Assembly: GCF_958298935.1 (NCBI RefSeq)
Contig: NC_084928.1
Coordinates: 18,073,501-18,137,500 of the forward strand
Length of the DNA: 64,000 nt
Source of the DNA: Phragmites australis
Lineage: Eukaryota > Streptophyta > Magnoliopsida > Poales > Poaceae
Direction of reading: 5' to 3'
Part shown: one piece after another, positions 48,101 to 60,100 of the stretch
Position numbering within the stretch: the stretch's first letter is position 1
Layout: each line of letters starts with the position of its first letter
The notes under the pieces: generated by a model
The model's input: the letters and a program-made list of their open reading frames with translations, nothing else
Databases searched by the model: none
Told to the model about the DNA's origin: nothing
Position numbers and translations under genes: made by a program

Positions 48101-51100
48101 TTCGTCGCCTCCTGGTCAAAGGGGACTCCCAACTGGTTGTCAACCAGGTATCCAAGGAGTACCAGTGCACGGATCCTCAAATGGCGGCGTACGTGGCTGC
48201 AGTCAGGAAGCTCGAGAGACGCTTCGACGGCCTCGAATTGCGGCATATCCCTCGTCGCGACAATGCTCCGGCCGACGAGCTCTCTCGCCTGGCCTCCTCA
48301 CGTGCGCGGGCCCCTGCCGGAGTCTTTGAAGAAAGACTCGCACGGCCTTCCGTCCTGCCTGCCGAACAGGATGAAGGGGAAACCTCGAACTCAATTCAGG
48401 GGACCCCGGCGGTGCCCTCAGTGGGAAGCCCCGTCAGGGTGCCGCCGTCCGGCGAGTGCGCTGTGCTCGCCGAATATTCTCAAGATGCCTCGTGGATGTC
48501 TGACATCCGAGGGTACTTGAAAGAAAAGTTCCTACCCGTGGATGAGGCGTCTGCCGAAAGAGTTGCTCGGCAGTCCAGACGCTATGCCATAGTAGATGGG
48601 GATCTCTACCGGCGTAGCGCAGGAGGTGTCCTCCTGAAATGCATCTCCCGGGCAGAAGGCGGCGATCTTCTCGCTGAGGTCCACGAGGGCGAGTGCGGTG
48701 GCCATTCATCATTCCGCACGCTGGTCGGGAAGGCCTTCCGGCAAGGTTTCTACTGGCCTACGGCTCTCCAGGATGCTTCCGAGCTGGTTCGGCGCTGCAG
48801 GGCGTGCCAGTTCCATGCAAAGCAGATTCACCAGCCAGCTCAGGCTCTTCATACCATTCCCCTGTCATGGCCTTTCGCGGTCTGGGGTTTAGACATTCTG
48901 GGTCCATTCCCCCGAGCAATCGGGGGCTATGCATACCTATATGTCGCTATCGACAAGTTCACCAAGTGGCCAGAGGCGGTCCCAGTCATCAAGGTGACCA
49001 AAAACACGGCACTCCAGTTTATCCGCGGCATCACCAGCCGCTTTAGCGTCCCGAACCGGATCATCACCGACAACGGCACCCAGTTCACAAGTGCCTTGTT
49101 CGGGGACTATTGCGAAGATCTCGGCATCAAGCTCTGCTTCGCTTCCGTCGCTCATCCTCGGAGTAACGGGCAGGTCGAGCGCGCCAACGCGGAGATACTG
49201 AAGGGCCTCAAAACCCGGACCTATAACGTGCTCGCTAAGCATGGGAAGGGATGGGTGGACGAGCTGCCAGCCGTGCTGTGGGCCAATCGGACTACACCAA
49301 GCCGCGCCACCGGGGAGACTCCGTTCTTCCTCGTCTATGGTGCCGAAGCAGTCCTCCCCTCCGAGCTCACTCTGGGCTCCCCTCGAGTGCATGCATACTC
49401 TGAGGGTGAGCAGGAGCGGCAAAGACGCGATGACGTGGACTACCTGGAAGAGCGCCGGCGGCGTGCCGCTGTCCGGGCGGCTCGGTATCAGCAGAGTCTA
49501 CGGCGGTATCATCTGCGCCATGTCCGGGCCCGGTCTCTCGAGGTGGGGGACCTAGTTCTCCGACACGTCCAGTCGCGCGAAGGAATGAATAAGCTATCCC
49601 CTGTGTGGGAAGGTCCTTTCACCGTGATCGCGGTCCCGCGGGCAGGTTCTTTCAGGTTGGCGACAGAGGAAGGACAGCCACTCCCGAATTCGTGGAACAT
49701 CGAGCATCTCCGACGCTTCTACCCGTAGATGGTCGTGCTTGCGGCTCAGGTCAGCAAGGCCGGGGGCTTCTCCCCGCCCAAGCAGTCCGAGGGCTTCGCC
49801 CCTTGGGTAAGTCGCTGTCGCCCAACCTTGTAAATATTGCACATTCAGTATTTCGATAAGCAATCACTATGTCGAAATATTTTTTCTGGATTCCGTATGT
49901 TTAATCTGTCTGGTGAGGTGCTCGGTTGTGCGAGAAAAAGTTCGCTCTCTCATTTTCTCCGCTGATAAAAGAATCCCAATCGGTATGCATGCGAGCAGTC
50001 GCCGCTGACTTACGTCCGGCATGGTAGGTTGTGGTGTTCGGTGTCGTGGCAGGCTCCCGGGCACTACCAAGTTTCGGGGTGCTCTGGGTAATCCCATCGC
50101 TCGAGCCGCTCGAGTAGTCTGGAGCTCGGGCCCCTGGAGCGGGCTGTTGGTGCTCGGTCTGGTCTGTCATACCCGGGCGCCATCGAACCATAGGACCTCT
50201 GGGTTATGCCTCTGCCCGCTCTTGTCCGTCGGTTTGGGTGTTCGAGAGGTCTCGGGTCGAAAACGAGAACAGTCTATAGCAAGTACCGCACTAACAGAGC
50301 GCACCAGACAAAGAAATTATATGTTCTCTCTTAAGTCACAGGCTGGCAATCGCGAGCAGTTCGGCCGTGAGGGCTTCGATGCCCCGGTCTCTGGTCGGCC
50401 CCAAGGGTCCTCGGGTGATCCTACCACTTATGCATAGGTGGTCGAGATCACTCGACCCCAGGAGCCTCGTATGCCTCTGGGCACTCGGGCGCTCCGTTGA
50501 AAGAATCAAGTCCCCGGGCACCCGAGCTCGGAAGCACACCCCTCCTGGATCGGTTGGCCGGAAGGCCGACAGCTGTCCGGTGAGTGGTTATATTCAGACA
50601 AGTCTGCTTTAAGTAAATTTATGTCCTCGAGTCACTCTCGGGGGCTCTCGCGCTTTAATCTGTTCGGCGAGGTGGTCTCCTCGCACGAAAAAACCCTACC
50701 ACGTGTCTACTTTTTTCCAGAACGACAGAGCGGTTTGTAGAAAGGAGTAGCGCGCGTGCGGTAATGTCTGACCGAAGCCCTTCGTGGTGGTCGTGGTGTT
50801 CGGTCCGCTTTTAAGGACCCCGAGCACTACCGAGTCCTCGGGTACCCTGGGTAATCCTATCACTCGAGCTGCTCGAGTAGTCCGGAGCTCAGGCCTCGGG
50901 GGCGGGCTGTCAGTGCTCGGTCCGGCCTGTTTTAAAGCCCGGGCACCACCGGACCACGAGGACTCTTGGTCACATTCTCGCCCGCACGCGTCTCCCTTCT
51001 ACTAACTGAGTGGTCGCAAAGTGAAAAAGTGTTCACTAGGTATGGCGTGTTCCGAGCAGGATCGATCTATCTCCCCGGCAAGGAAGTCTGTGTCTTTGTT

Positions 51101-54100
51101 TCTTAACTTAGGCAAATGCGGACTCGCGAGAGCTCGAAGGCCGACTACGCCAGCAGCAGCGATCCGGATAACTTCATTCTCGGGGACGGGAAGGTCGGGA
51201 ACGGCCCGACTGAGTACTCCCCGGGACTTCCGGACAAAACTCCAGAAGAAGCATCAAACACTCAGAGAAATTGGAGTTGCGAACTCAAGGAAAAACTGCC
51301 ATTAATATTCACAGGATAGATACAAGGCCTTTTCTAAAAGTTCACTCCTACATCTACATTCATCAAGACAACAAAAGAAAAAAGACTACAAAAGATCTAG
51401 TCGGCCGCAGAGGCGTCGGCTGAATCCTCTGAGTCGTCCCCGGGGGCTGGCCTCTGAAGCCGGCCGCCACCACGGCGGTGGTACTCCGGACCGCTACCCG
51501 GGCGGCCTCTCCCTCAGCCTCGACCACTCCCTCCCGCGCCGGCTCTAGCGGGAAGTTTGGGTCCCTGCTTCGGTAGCAAGCCAGAACGTGCTCGGCCACC
51601 GCATGTGCCAAGCCACGTCCCTCCCGGGCGGCGAGTTCCTGGACTGCCCAAGGCAGGGCCTCGAGGCGCTCGCAGACCTGCTGCAGCCCCAACACTTGTC
51701 GTGCGGGGCCATCGCCCTTCTCGCCTCCAACGAGCCGTCCGAGACCACCCTTCTCTACGGCCCGCCGCATCCGCTGGAGTATATCTTCCAGCATATGCTC
51801 GAGGTTGACCCGCGAGACAAAGGCGGTCTCGAGCTTCTCCTTGGCGGCCCGCAGCTGTGCCTCGAGTCCCTGGTCCCCGACCGGACCGGAAGAACCACCA
51901 ACTGCTGCGGGGGCGGCAGCCTGCTTCGCCTTGGCCACCATCTCGGATAAAGCGCGTTCGCGGGCGGCCAGTTCTGCCTCATGCTTCGCGTTCTGCTCCG
52001 CCCTGGTCGCCATGGCCGCCGCCGCCGCATCAGCCTCGCCCTCTCGACGACTCAGTTCGCCTTCTCGGCGACTCAGCTCGCCCTCCCGCCGGGCCAGCAC
52101 ATCCTCCTGCTGGGCCACCGAATCCTCCCGAGCACCGAGATCCGACGCCGATAACTCATTCTCCACCTCCCGGATGGAGACGTCCTCCTCCCAGCAGCGG
52201 ATCTCTTCTCTGATCTTCCGGAGGTCGTCTTCCCAGCGCTGGAGGTCGGCGCGCGTCTTCTCGGCCGTGCCCTCCTGGCGGGTCAGCTCGGCTTGCCGCT
52301 CCTCCGCTGCCTGCTCCCGAGTTGCGACTGCCACCTCCCTCTCCTGCGCCTGCCCCATCCTGGCAAGGGCCTCGGCAGCTTGCTGCTTCGACGCCTCAGC
52401 TAGGCGGGCGGCGTCTTCTCGTTCCCGCGCGGCCTCTGCCCGCACGGTCTTCAAAATTTCTTGTTCCCGCGCGGCTTCCGCGCGGATATCTTCTAGGAGC
52501 TTCTGCTCCCGCGCAGCCGCCGCACGGGCCTCCTCCTGGGCGCCCGCCAGCTGCACCTTCTCCAACGCCAGGCGGGCGCGCTCAGCTTCAAGCTCCCCCT
52601 CCTTAGCATCCACCGCTGCGCCCAGCCGCCCGACCGCTACTTTGACGCCTTCAATGGCGGCCAGGATAGGGTCGGCGGGCTGGCCGGGCGCCGGTGGGGC
52701 CCAGGCTTCTCCGCAGAGTGCCTCTAGGGGGGCCGAGCTCTCTGCAGGGCCCTGCGCTGCCATCCGCCCCGGGCTCTGCCTGCCCGGGGTAGGCTCCGCC
52801 GGCGCCGAAGACTCGGACGGCGGCCGCATTCCCGCATCGGCCGCCCTGTCCGCCGGCCCCGGTAAAGCGTCCGCCTCCACCATCATCCGCCCCGGGCTCT
52901 CCACGCCCGGGGTAGGTTCCGCCGGCGCCAAGGATCCGGACGTTTGCTCCGTCCTCCTCTCGGCCGCCGCCTCCGTCTCTCTCCCGCTGGCCGCCACGAC
53001 GATTGGCGCCTCCGCCGTTCCGGTGCCCGCCTCCGTCGGAGCTGCAGGCGGGCTCGTTTCTGGTCTCGGCGCCCGCTCTTTCTCCGTCGCAGTAGCACCT
53101 GTGGCCGGCCTACGGGAGACAAATGAAAAATGCCGAAGCTTAGTTCGGGCCAGAAATGCCCATGGAAAAGCAAGAAAGGAGACTCACCGATACCGCCATT
53201 TGGCCGTTGGGAGCCTGATGTCCGGGTCCGGTGCCGTCGGTCCGGACTCCTCCCGCCGCCTCTTCCGCTGGGGGCTCGGCTGAACCGCTGCGCGGGCCTC
53301 GGGCGCCACCGTGCGGGCCTCGTGTGCCGCCGCGCGGGTCTCGGTTTCCGCCATGCGGGTCGCGGGCGCCGGTGCAGGCCCCATCCGCACCAGGCGCGGC
53401 TCCAGCACCGGAAATGCCGCCGCTGCCGTTGGCGACGGCAGAGAGTCCGGCACCAGGATCAGGGCCCGGGGATGCTTTCCCCGATCTCCCGGCGCCACCT
53501 CCTCGACGACTTCAGTGGCGCCCTCCTCTCTGGCACGGCGGCTGCTGCTTGCGGTGGCCCCGTCGCCAGCCCGCGCCGAGCTAGCAGTAGTCTCCTCGCC
53601 AAGTAGCTCCTCTAGCCCGGGGAGTTCGGAGGCCTCGGGACTCCGGCTCCTTGGCCGGTCCACAAGCCCCTGGGCGTCGAACTCCGGCAGCCCCGCCATA
53701 ATGGCCACCCGGTTGGGGTTAGCGCAGAGCGCCATCTCCGGCCACGGGAGCTCCGTCCGGCCCATGTCCTCCGTTCCGGTGATCACCCTTGTCATCCCCC
53801 GTAGTTCCGCCTGCCCCAGATCCCAGCTCACGCTGATCTGGGTCCTGGTGATGTCCTCCGGCCCGGTATAGAACCAGCTCGGCCGGGCCCGCTCTCGCAA
53901 GGGCGCCAGCCGACGGCGCAGGAAGTCCACGACCACCATGACGGAGGTCAGCCCGGACTCGCGCAATTCCAGGATGCGCTCCAGCACCGGCTTCAGCCTT
54001 GCGTCTTCCGGCGGCGACGCCTCCCACGTCGATCGCCGAGGCTCCGCCGCCGCCTCCGGTAGCTCGAGGCGCTCATGGGGGTCGACGTCGACGAAGAACC

Positions 54101-57100
54101 AGTCCCGTCGCCACTCCTCCCACTTGCTGCGCAGCACCTGGGGAATGTAATGATCCCCCAGGCCGTCCCGGAGCCGAAGGTTGCAGCACCCCGCGACGTC
54201 CGCCGTGGAGTGCCCCCTCTTCTTCCCCACCGGCCGAAGGACGAAGAAATGATGAAGCAGCGTCGCCGACGGCATCACCCCCACGAACATTTCGCAGAGA
54301 TGCGCGAAAGTCGCCAACACCACCACAGAGTTGGGGCTTAGGTGCACCAGCTGAATGCCGTACGTCTCCAGCACTTGCAGGAAGAAGGCGGAGAACGGCG
54401 GCACCAACCCCGCCGCCACAAAGGAGGTGAAGAGGATGGTCCACCCAGGGACGGTCATCGCCGGCGTCAGGCTCGCCGGCCTCACCACCACAGCACCTTC
54501 TTGCCCCTCCGGCACCAGCAGTTTCCTGATTTTGTCCGCCGCCTCCTCGTTCCTCAGACGAGACTCCGGCAAAATGCTATCCGAAGCCTTGTCCCGGCGT
54601 CCTCCTCCAACCCTCGTCATCTCGGCAAAGATGGAAGGTGCTTTGGTGGTGGAGAGAGAGAGAAGGAAGAATGCTCCAGTCGCTTGAGAATTTTCTAAGG
54701 GCTTCGGAGCACAAAGAAGGCAAGAGCACAAGTGCGAGAGAGCGTAAAGAGGGGAACGGACCGATCCATTCCCCCTTTTTATATCTCAAAGTTCAAAAAC
54801 TGCCACCCAAATGGTTCGCTCGGCGAAGCGTCGCCTCGATCGACGCAACTGCCAGGCGAATCTCCCGCCGATCGCGCGATGTCAGCGGCTGCCAGGCGTA
54901 TTTTCCTCGATCTGCGCGGCGACCGCGCGTGCCGCCCGTATGGTCATCAAACCCTTCGGAAGTTGTGTGGACACGCGTACACTCATTTTCCCGTTGGGGC
55001 ATACTTGAGGTCTGGGTCCGCAAGGGCCACCTCTCGAAAGCTTGCCACATGGTGTCTGCGCCAACCTCGGCCTCGGCCGCGACGAAGGGCCCATTCGCAG
55101 TCTCCGTCCCGTCGCCTACCAATGGACCCGGGGGCTACTGTCGGTGTATTAGGAACCAGGGGTCCCTGAATCCCGAGACCGGGCCGGCCATCCGCCACAT
55201 GTCACCATCCCGCGAGGTCCACCCTGCAGGATAAGAAAAAACTAAGTCCCGGGGGAAGGTGCTCGGGGCCGTAGCCTCTAGGTTCCCGAGCACCCCAGTT
55301 CCCCGATGATCCACAGAGTCCAAGTACCGGGAAGGAAGTGCTCGGAAGGTTTCTCACTTATCCTCGAGTACTGTAGTCCCCCGATGATCCAAACACCGAA
55401 GTACTCGGGAGAGAGTGCTCGGTGCTGCACGTGGCAGCCCCCGAGGACTCGGTTCCTCGAAGGTCGCACCGAAGTACTCGGGAGAGAGTGCTCGGGGCTG
55501 CACGTGGCAGCCCCCGAGGACTCGGTTCCCCGAAGGTCCCACCGAAGTGCTCGGGAGAGAGTGCTCGGGGCTGCACGTGGCAGCCCCCGAGGACTCGGTT
55601 CCCCGAAGGTCTCACCGAAGTGCTCGGGAGAGAGGGCTCGGGGCTGCACGTGGCAGCCCCCGAGGACTCGGTTCCCCGAAGGTTCGCGCAAGATCGTCCG
55701 ACGACCCGAAGGGTCCCATCGTCGGGGTGTCAGCCAGTCAAAGGCCCAATGCCGCATTTAATAGGCACGCGCGGCCTGACATCCTGACATTCTCAGCTGC
55801 CCACGCCCCAGTGTCAGACCCTGCCATGCACTGGCAGGGGGGCGTGGGTCCATTAAATGCACGGGTCCCGTCCCGTTTCATCCGGGTGCCTCGGGATAAC
55901 GTTGCCAGAATCGAAGCGCTCCGCCTGCCACCCTGCCCTGGCAGAAGAACAAGACAGGGTGGGCGCACCGGGCACCTCTGAGGCTGCCCGGTGGGCCCCC
56001 ATAATGGTGCCCGAGGGCATCCACAGTGGCGGGTGGTCGGATGCGCGCCGCATTTTTCCACCGCCCCTGTCACTTCGCCAAGACGGAATGATGACGCCTT
56101 TCTCCGTGGCACCTTGGCACTGGCACCCCCTCTTTCCCATTCAGGATATGTTGAGGTCGGCGCGCCTATAAAAGGAAAGGATGGAGAACACGTAAAAGGG
56201 GTAAGAAAAAAAGAAAGAGGACGCAGACGCTCGAACCAGCTCAAGCCAAGCTAGAACACGAGAGCCTCAAGCTCTCTGTAAGTGGCTCTCTCTTGTAACC
56301 AGATACATCCTTGAAGAATTCCCTTCAAGGATAGATATAGCACTCACACAGGAGTAGGGTGTTACGCCCCCGTGCGGCCCGAACCTGTCTAAACCCCGGT
56401 GCACCCATCTTTCTCGCACTAGGACGATCATCTCCCACCAGCCACTGCATTTATTTCCGTTTCCCGCTTATTTCCCAAACAAGCTCGTTCAGGATCATCC
56501 TCCCGGCCGAATCTCTAAAAAGGGGTCTCTCGGGATCCCTGCGACAGGAGTTCACCCTCCGACAAATGTCCTGGGGGCAGTTCGGGAGAGGAACCCGGGC
56601 ACCGTAGACCGCTTGCATCATTTAAGGCTGATCGTCGGGGTAGTTGGCTTTAGCACTTACCTTACTCCACATGCCGATCTAATGGTAAGGTGAGCCGAAT
56701 ACCTTCGCAGCTGTGGCTTTGTGGGTCTGAACATCGACGGTGTGAGCTTGCGGGCTTGTAAGTGGTACTAGTTTGCTCCGGGAATAGTTCTAGTACCGCC
56801 GCACCGAGCAATGCATGATCCACATGGTTGGGGCTGGTTGGGAAAGGTTGTCACGAGTACCCCTTGTGTGCACTTTAGCAGGTGGCACGAGCTGTACGAT
56901 CCTCGTGTCGTGGGTCCAGTAGTATCCCTACAGGTTGTATAAATAGTTCGAACTGCCGCGCTCTCGGTTATGAGCATGCTATTGTTTCATTTGCACCTGG
57001 TCGTAGAGTTCTTGTATGTGGTTGATGGTTCCGATATGTAGTTGATGGTTCGGTTATTGTGGTGGTGGATGAGTTGGTTTAGTTTACTTATATGTTCAAG

Positions 57101-60100
57101 TATGTATGTTACATTTTTGTTGAAGTTTCATTTATGTTCAGTTGGTTATTGCAGAGTGGAATGGCCTGTTTGTTTAAGTATAGGTGCTCACACATATATG
57201 TCTAGGTTGCATACCACATATGTTTTACTTAACCTTATGGCCTATCCTTGCTAACAGCTCAATGCATAATCCTTGGAGTCGGAATATTATATATCCATAT
57301 TGTGTAAGTCTTGCGAGTACCTTTGTACTCAGGGTGCTGCCCTTAAGTTGTTGCAGGTTCTACTGCTACCGAGGATGATGCTATCATTGGCTACTTCGTG
57401 CCTGCCTATCAGGGTGGCGGGCAAGAGTAGTGTATCCTACTCAGAAGGTGGCGTGTTGAGGCGGTGCCTAAGGGCATGCGGCACCGTTCTCTTTTGTTGT
57501 TTATAAGTTTAATTTTCTGCTGCGTAGTTGTCGGAGGGTTAACTCCTGTCGTAGGGATCCTAAGGGACCCCTTTTTAGAGATTCAGCCGGGGGGATGATC
57601 CTGAATATGTTGCCAAAGAAATAAATGGGTGTAAATGCGATGGCCAGTGGGGTGGAATGATCTAGTGTGGAACGAAGTAAATGCACTAGTGTTTAGACAG
57701 GTTCGGGCCGCACGGAGGTGTAACACCCTACTCCTGTATGGATACTATAAATGCCCTGAGAACATCCCTCAAGGATGTTGCTGGTTACAAGAATGTTTGT
57801 CTATCCTAGAGCATGAGGCTCCTTGTTCTTCGGTCTGTGTGTATCTGTTGGCTTTTGGGTGCTCTTGGTCTTCTCTTCTCTTCTCTACCCACTTCCTCTG
57901 GGATTGCTCAAAGATTTTTTTGCGTCTGTTCCGATATTGAACCTGTCTTTGTCCGTGCTACCGGCTGCTTTAAATACCCGCCGGCAGTAGCGTGCCCCGA
58001 ACGGGAGGGCACGAGTTCCAAGGTACCATAAATGGAAAGGGCGTCATTATAGCCTCTATGCGAAGTGACCGGGGGTGAAAAATGCGCCCCACGCTCGGTC
58101 ATCCGTCACCATAAATGCACTGGCAATGGGCACCGTGGAGAGGGCCCACCGGGCAGCCGCAGAGCGGCCCGGCATGCCCGCCCTGTCTTGTTCTCCAGCC
58201 ACAGGAGCGTGGCAGACGGAACGCCTCGGCCCTCACGACGTTATCCCGAGACGGGCCGAATGGCACGGGATGGGACCCATGCATTTAATGACCCCACGCC
58301 TTTCTACCAGAATGCGGCAGGAATTGACACCGAGCGTGACGGGAGCAGTTGGAGGTGACAGGCCACGCGCACTCTTAAATGCAGCCTCAGGCCTTTGACT
58401 GGCTGACACCTCATCAGTGGACCCCTGTGGGGGCTACTTGTTAGGGGGCTTCCTGGGTCGTCAGGGAACCGATTGCTCGGGGGTCACTGTTCACCTCCCC
58501 GAGCACTCTCTCCCGAGAATGCCCTTCCTTGGTCCTCGGGGAACCGAGTGCTCGGGGGCTACTGTTCACCTCCCCGAGCACTCTCTCCCGGGCACGCTTG
58601 TACGGATCCTCGGGGGACCGAGTGCTCGGGGGCCGCTGCACGCAGCCCCGAGCACTCTCTCCCAGAACTTCCTTCAGTGGGTCCTCGGGATACCTGGGTG
58701 TCCAGGGGGCTACCGCTCACGGCCCCGGGAACACTTCTCCCAGTACTTAGCTTTTCTGGTCGTCGGGGGACTTGGGTGCTCGGGGGTCACCGTATACCTC
58801 CCTGAGCACTTTCTTCCCGGCACTTAGACTTCACAGATCATCGGGGAACTGGGGTACTCGGGGACAACTGACTGTGGCCCTGAGCGCCCTCTCCCGGGAC
58901 TTAATCCTTTTTACCTTGCGGAGGAGACTCCGCAGGATGGCGCCACGTGACGGATTGCTGGCCTGGCCTCGGGAGTCGGGGACCCCCGGTTCCTGATTCA
59001 CCGACAGTAGTTTTCTGTGGTTAGGAGTTGAGGGGTTTTGTCTCCTCCTAGTTCGCTTTTGTTGTAAATTGCTGAAATTAGTTGCATGCTTAATACTTAT
59101 AATATAAATGTTTATTACTCGCTCTTTATTAAGCTATGTTGTGATGTACATGTTGGAAAGCATGTGTTCCGATCCTTGGGCACAAAATACGTGCCGGACT
59201 ACAGGGATAATATTCTGGTTAATCATCGAGGTTGTGATATGAATAATGATCCTCCTGGTGATTAATTAGAATATTATTTGGATGGTTCCTTGCATTTCCT
59301 CCTAGGACCAAAAATACTCCTGAGAGGGTCGAACCGGATAGTCCAAAGACAGGAACGATCGGCATAGAAAAATGAATCAGCCCACGCGCCGAGTTCCTTC
59401 CCGGTCATTCGAGTACCCTCAAGAGATCCAGGTCAGGGAAGTGGTCGGGGATGCAGGCAAGGGATAGACAGGCACTGGAGACTCCGATCTCGAAAAGATG
59501 GTCTCCGATGGTCTCGCGAATTCTCTGCTCGAGACCACCTGCCTCCTCAGAGGCCGCCAGAAACCACTCGATATGACCGGTCACGGTGTTCCCAGGGGTC
59601 AGACAAACCTGGACACCGGCGGACCTAAGCAACGAGTCAAAAGGGGTAAAAGCTCGGCTGAGTTGGTCGTAGAACGCCACTCGCCGCTCGTCGCTCTCTT
59701 TGGTCAGAACACACTAGCTCTCGAGGATCCATCTAGGGAACCAAAATTCCCTCAAAATTCAGTGTCTATTAAGGTTTCTCTCTCCCACGATTCTCTCCCT
59801 TGCGCACGCTTCCCTAATTTCTCTCTCCCACTATCCTTTTTCTATGGACGATTAACCTCCCCTCGGGATGCGGTTTTCTGGGCTAAACCACGAAAGTGGA
59901 TCGTATCGCTGACCACTCCTCGCGTGAGCTCATGTACACATAGGGCCCAAGTGGTTCGATTGGGTCCAGCTACGACCATTAGACAAACTGTTCAGTCTAC
60001 CGTATCCGCGAAGGAGCTTGGGGGCTGCTGTCGGTGTAAAGAATAGAGTGGGGTCCCCTCGCAGATGGACCACACCGGTAAGATGTCAGCAGGTGTTGTA

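Larger units (their letters stand above)
42159..56564 (+). mobile_element. Full-length Ty3/gypsy Tat-type element B with antisense additional ORF
   Basis: 14.4 kb with LTRs 42159-43657 and 55139-56564, target duplication AATGT (42154-42158 and 56565-56569), primer site TGGCGCGCCAGGTAGGGGG at 43660, and purine tract GGACCCGGGGGCTAC before the 3' LTR. Gag, protease, RT, RNase H and integrase are all present on the + strand in one frame order but broken by stops and frameshifts. A two-exon ORF runs on the - strand between integrase and 3' LTR. LTRs are highly similar apart from a 72-bp repeat copy difference, so insertion is fairly recent. Confidence 0.94.
40346..59294. mobile_element. Solo LTR D (about 3.06 kb without insertions), gypsy Del/Tekay-like
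   Basis: Begins TGTCACGTCCTAAATTC and ends CCTTGCA, with TTTCC duplicated at 40341-40345 and 59295-59299. After removing B (42159-56564) and E (57529-59006), about 3.06 kb remain with no primer site, purine tract or protein, so it is a single LTR left by recombination. The left part carries many degenerate GGATA(C/T)TCCGGA words (about 41000-41520). The TGTCACGTCC start, size and GC pattern fit long-LTR gypsy elements, but the family is inferred. Confidence 0.8.

Noticed and set aside
51805..53283. 492-codon open frame on the + strand
   Set aside because: It lies antisense to the coiled-coil exon of the antisense ORF and crosses its intron. It is Ser/Arg/Ala-rich without motifs, a shadow of GC-rich repetitive codons.
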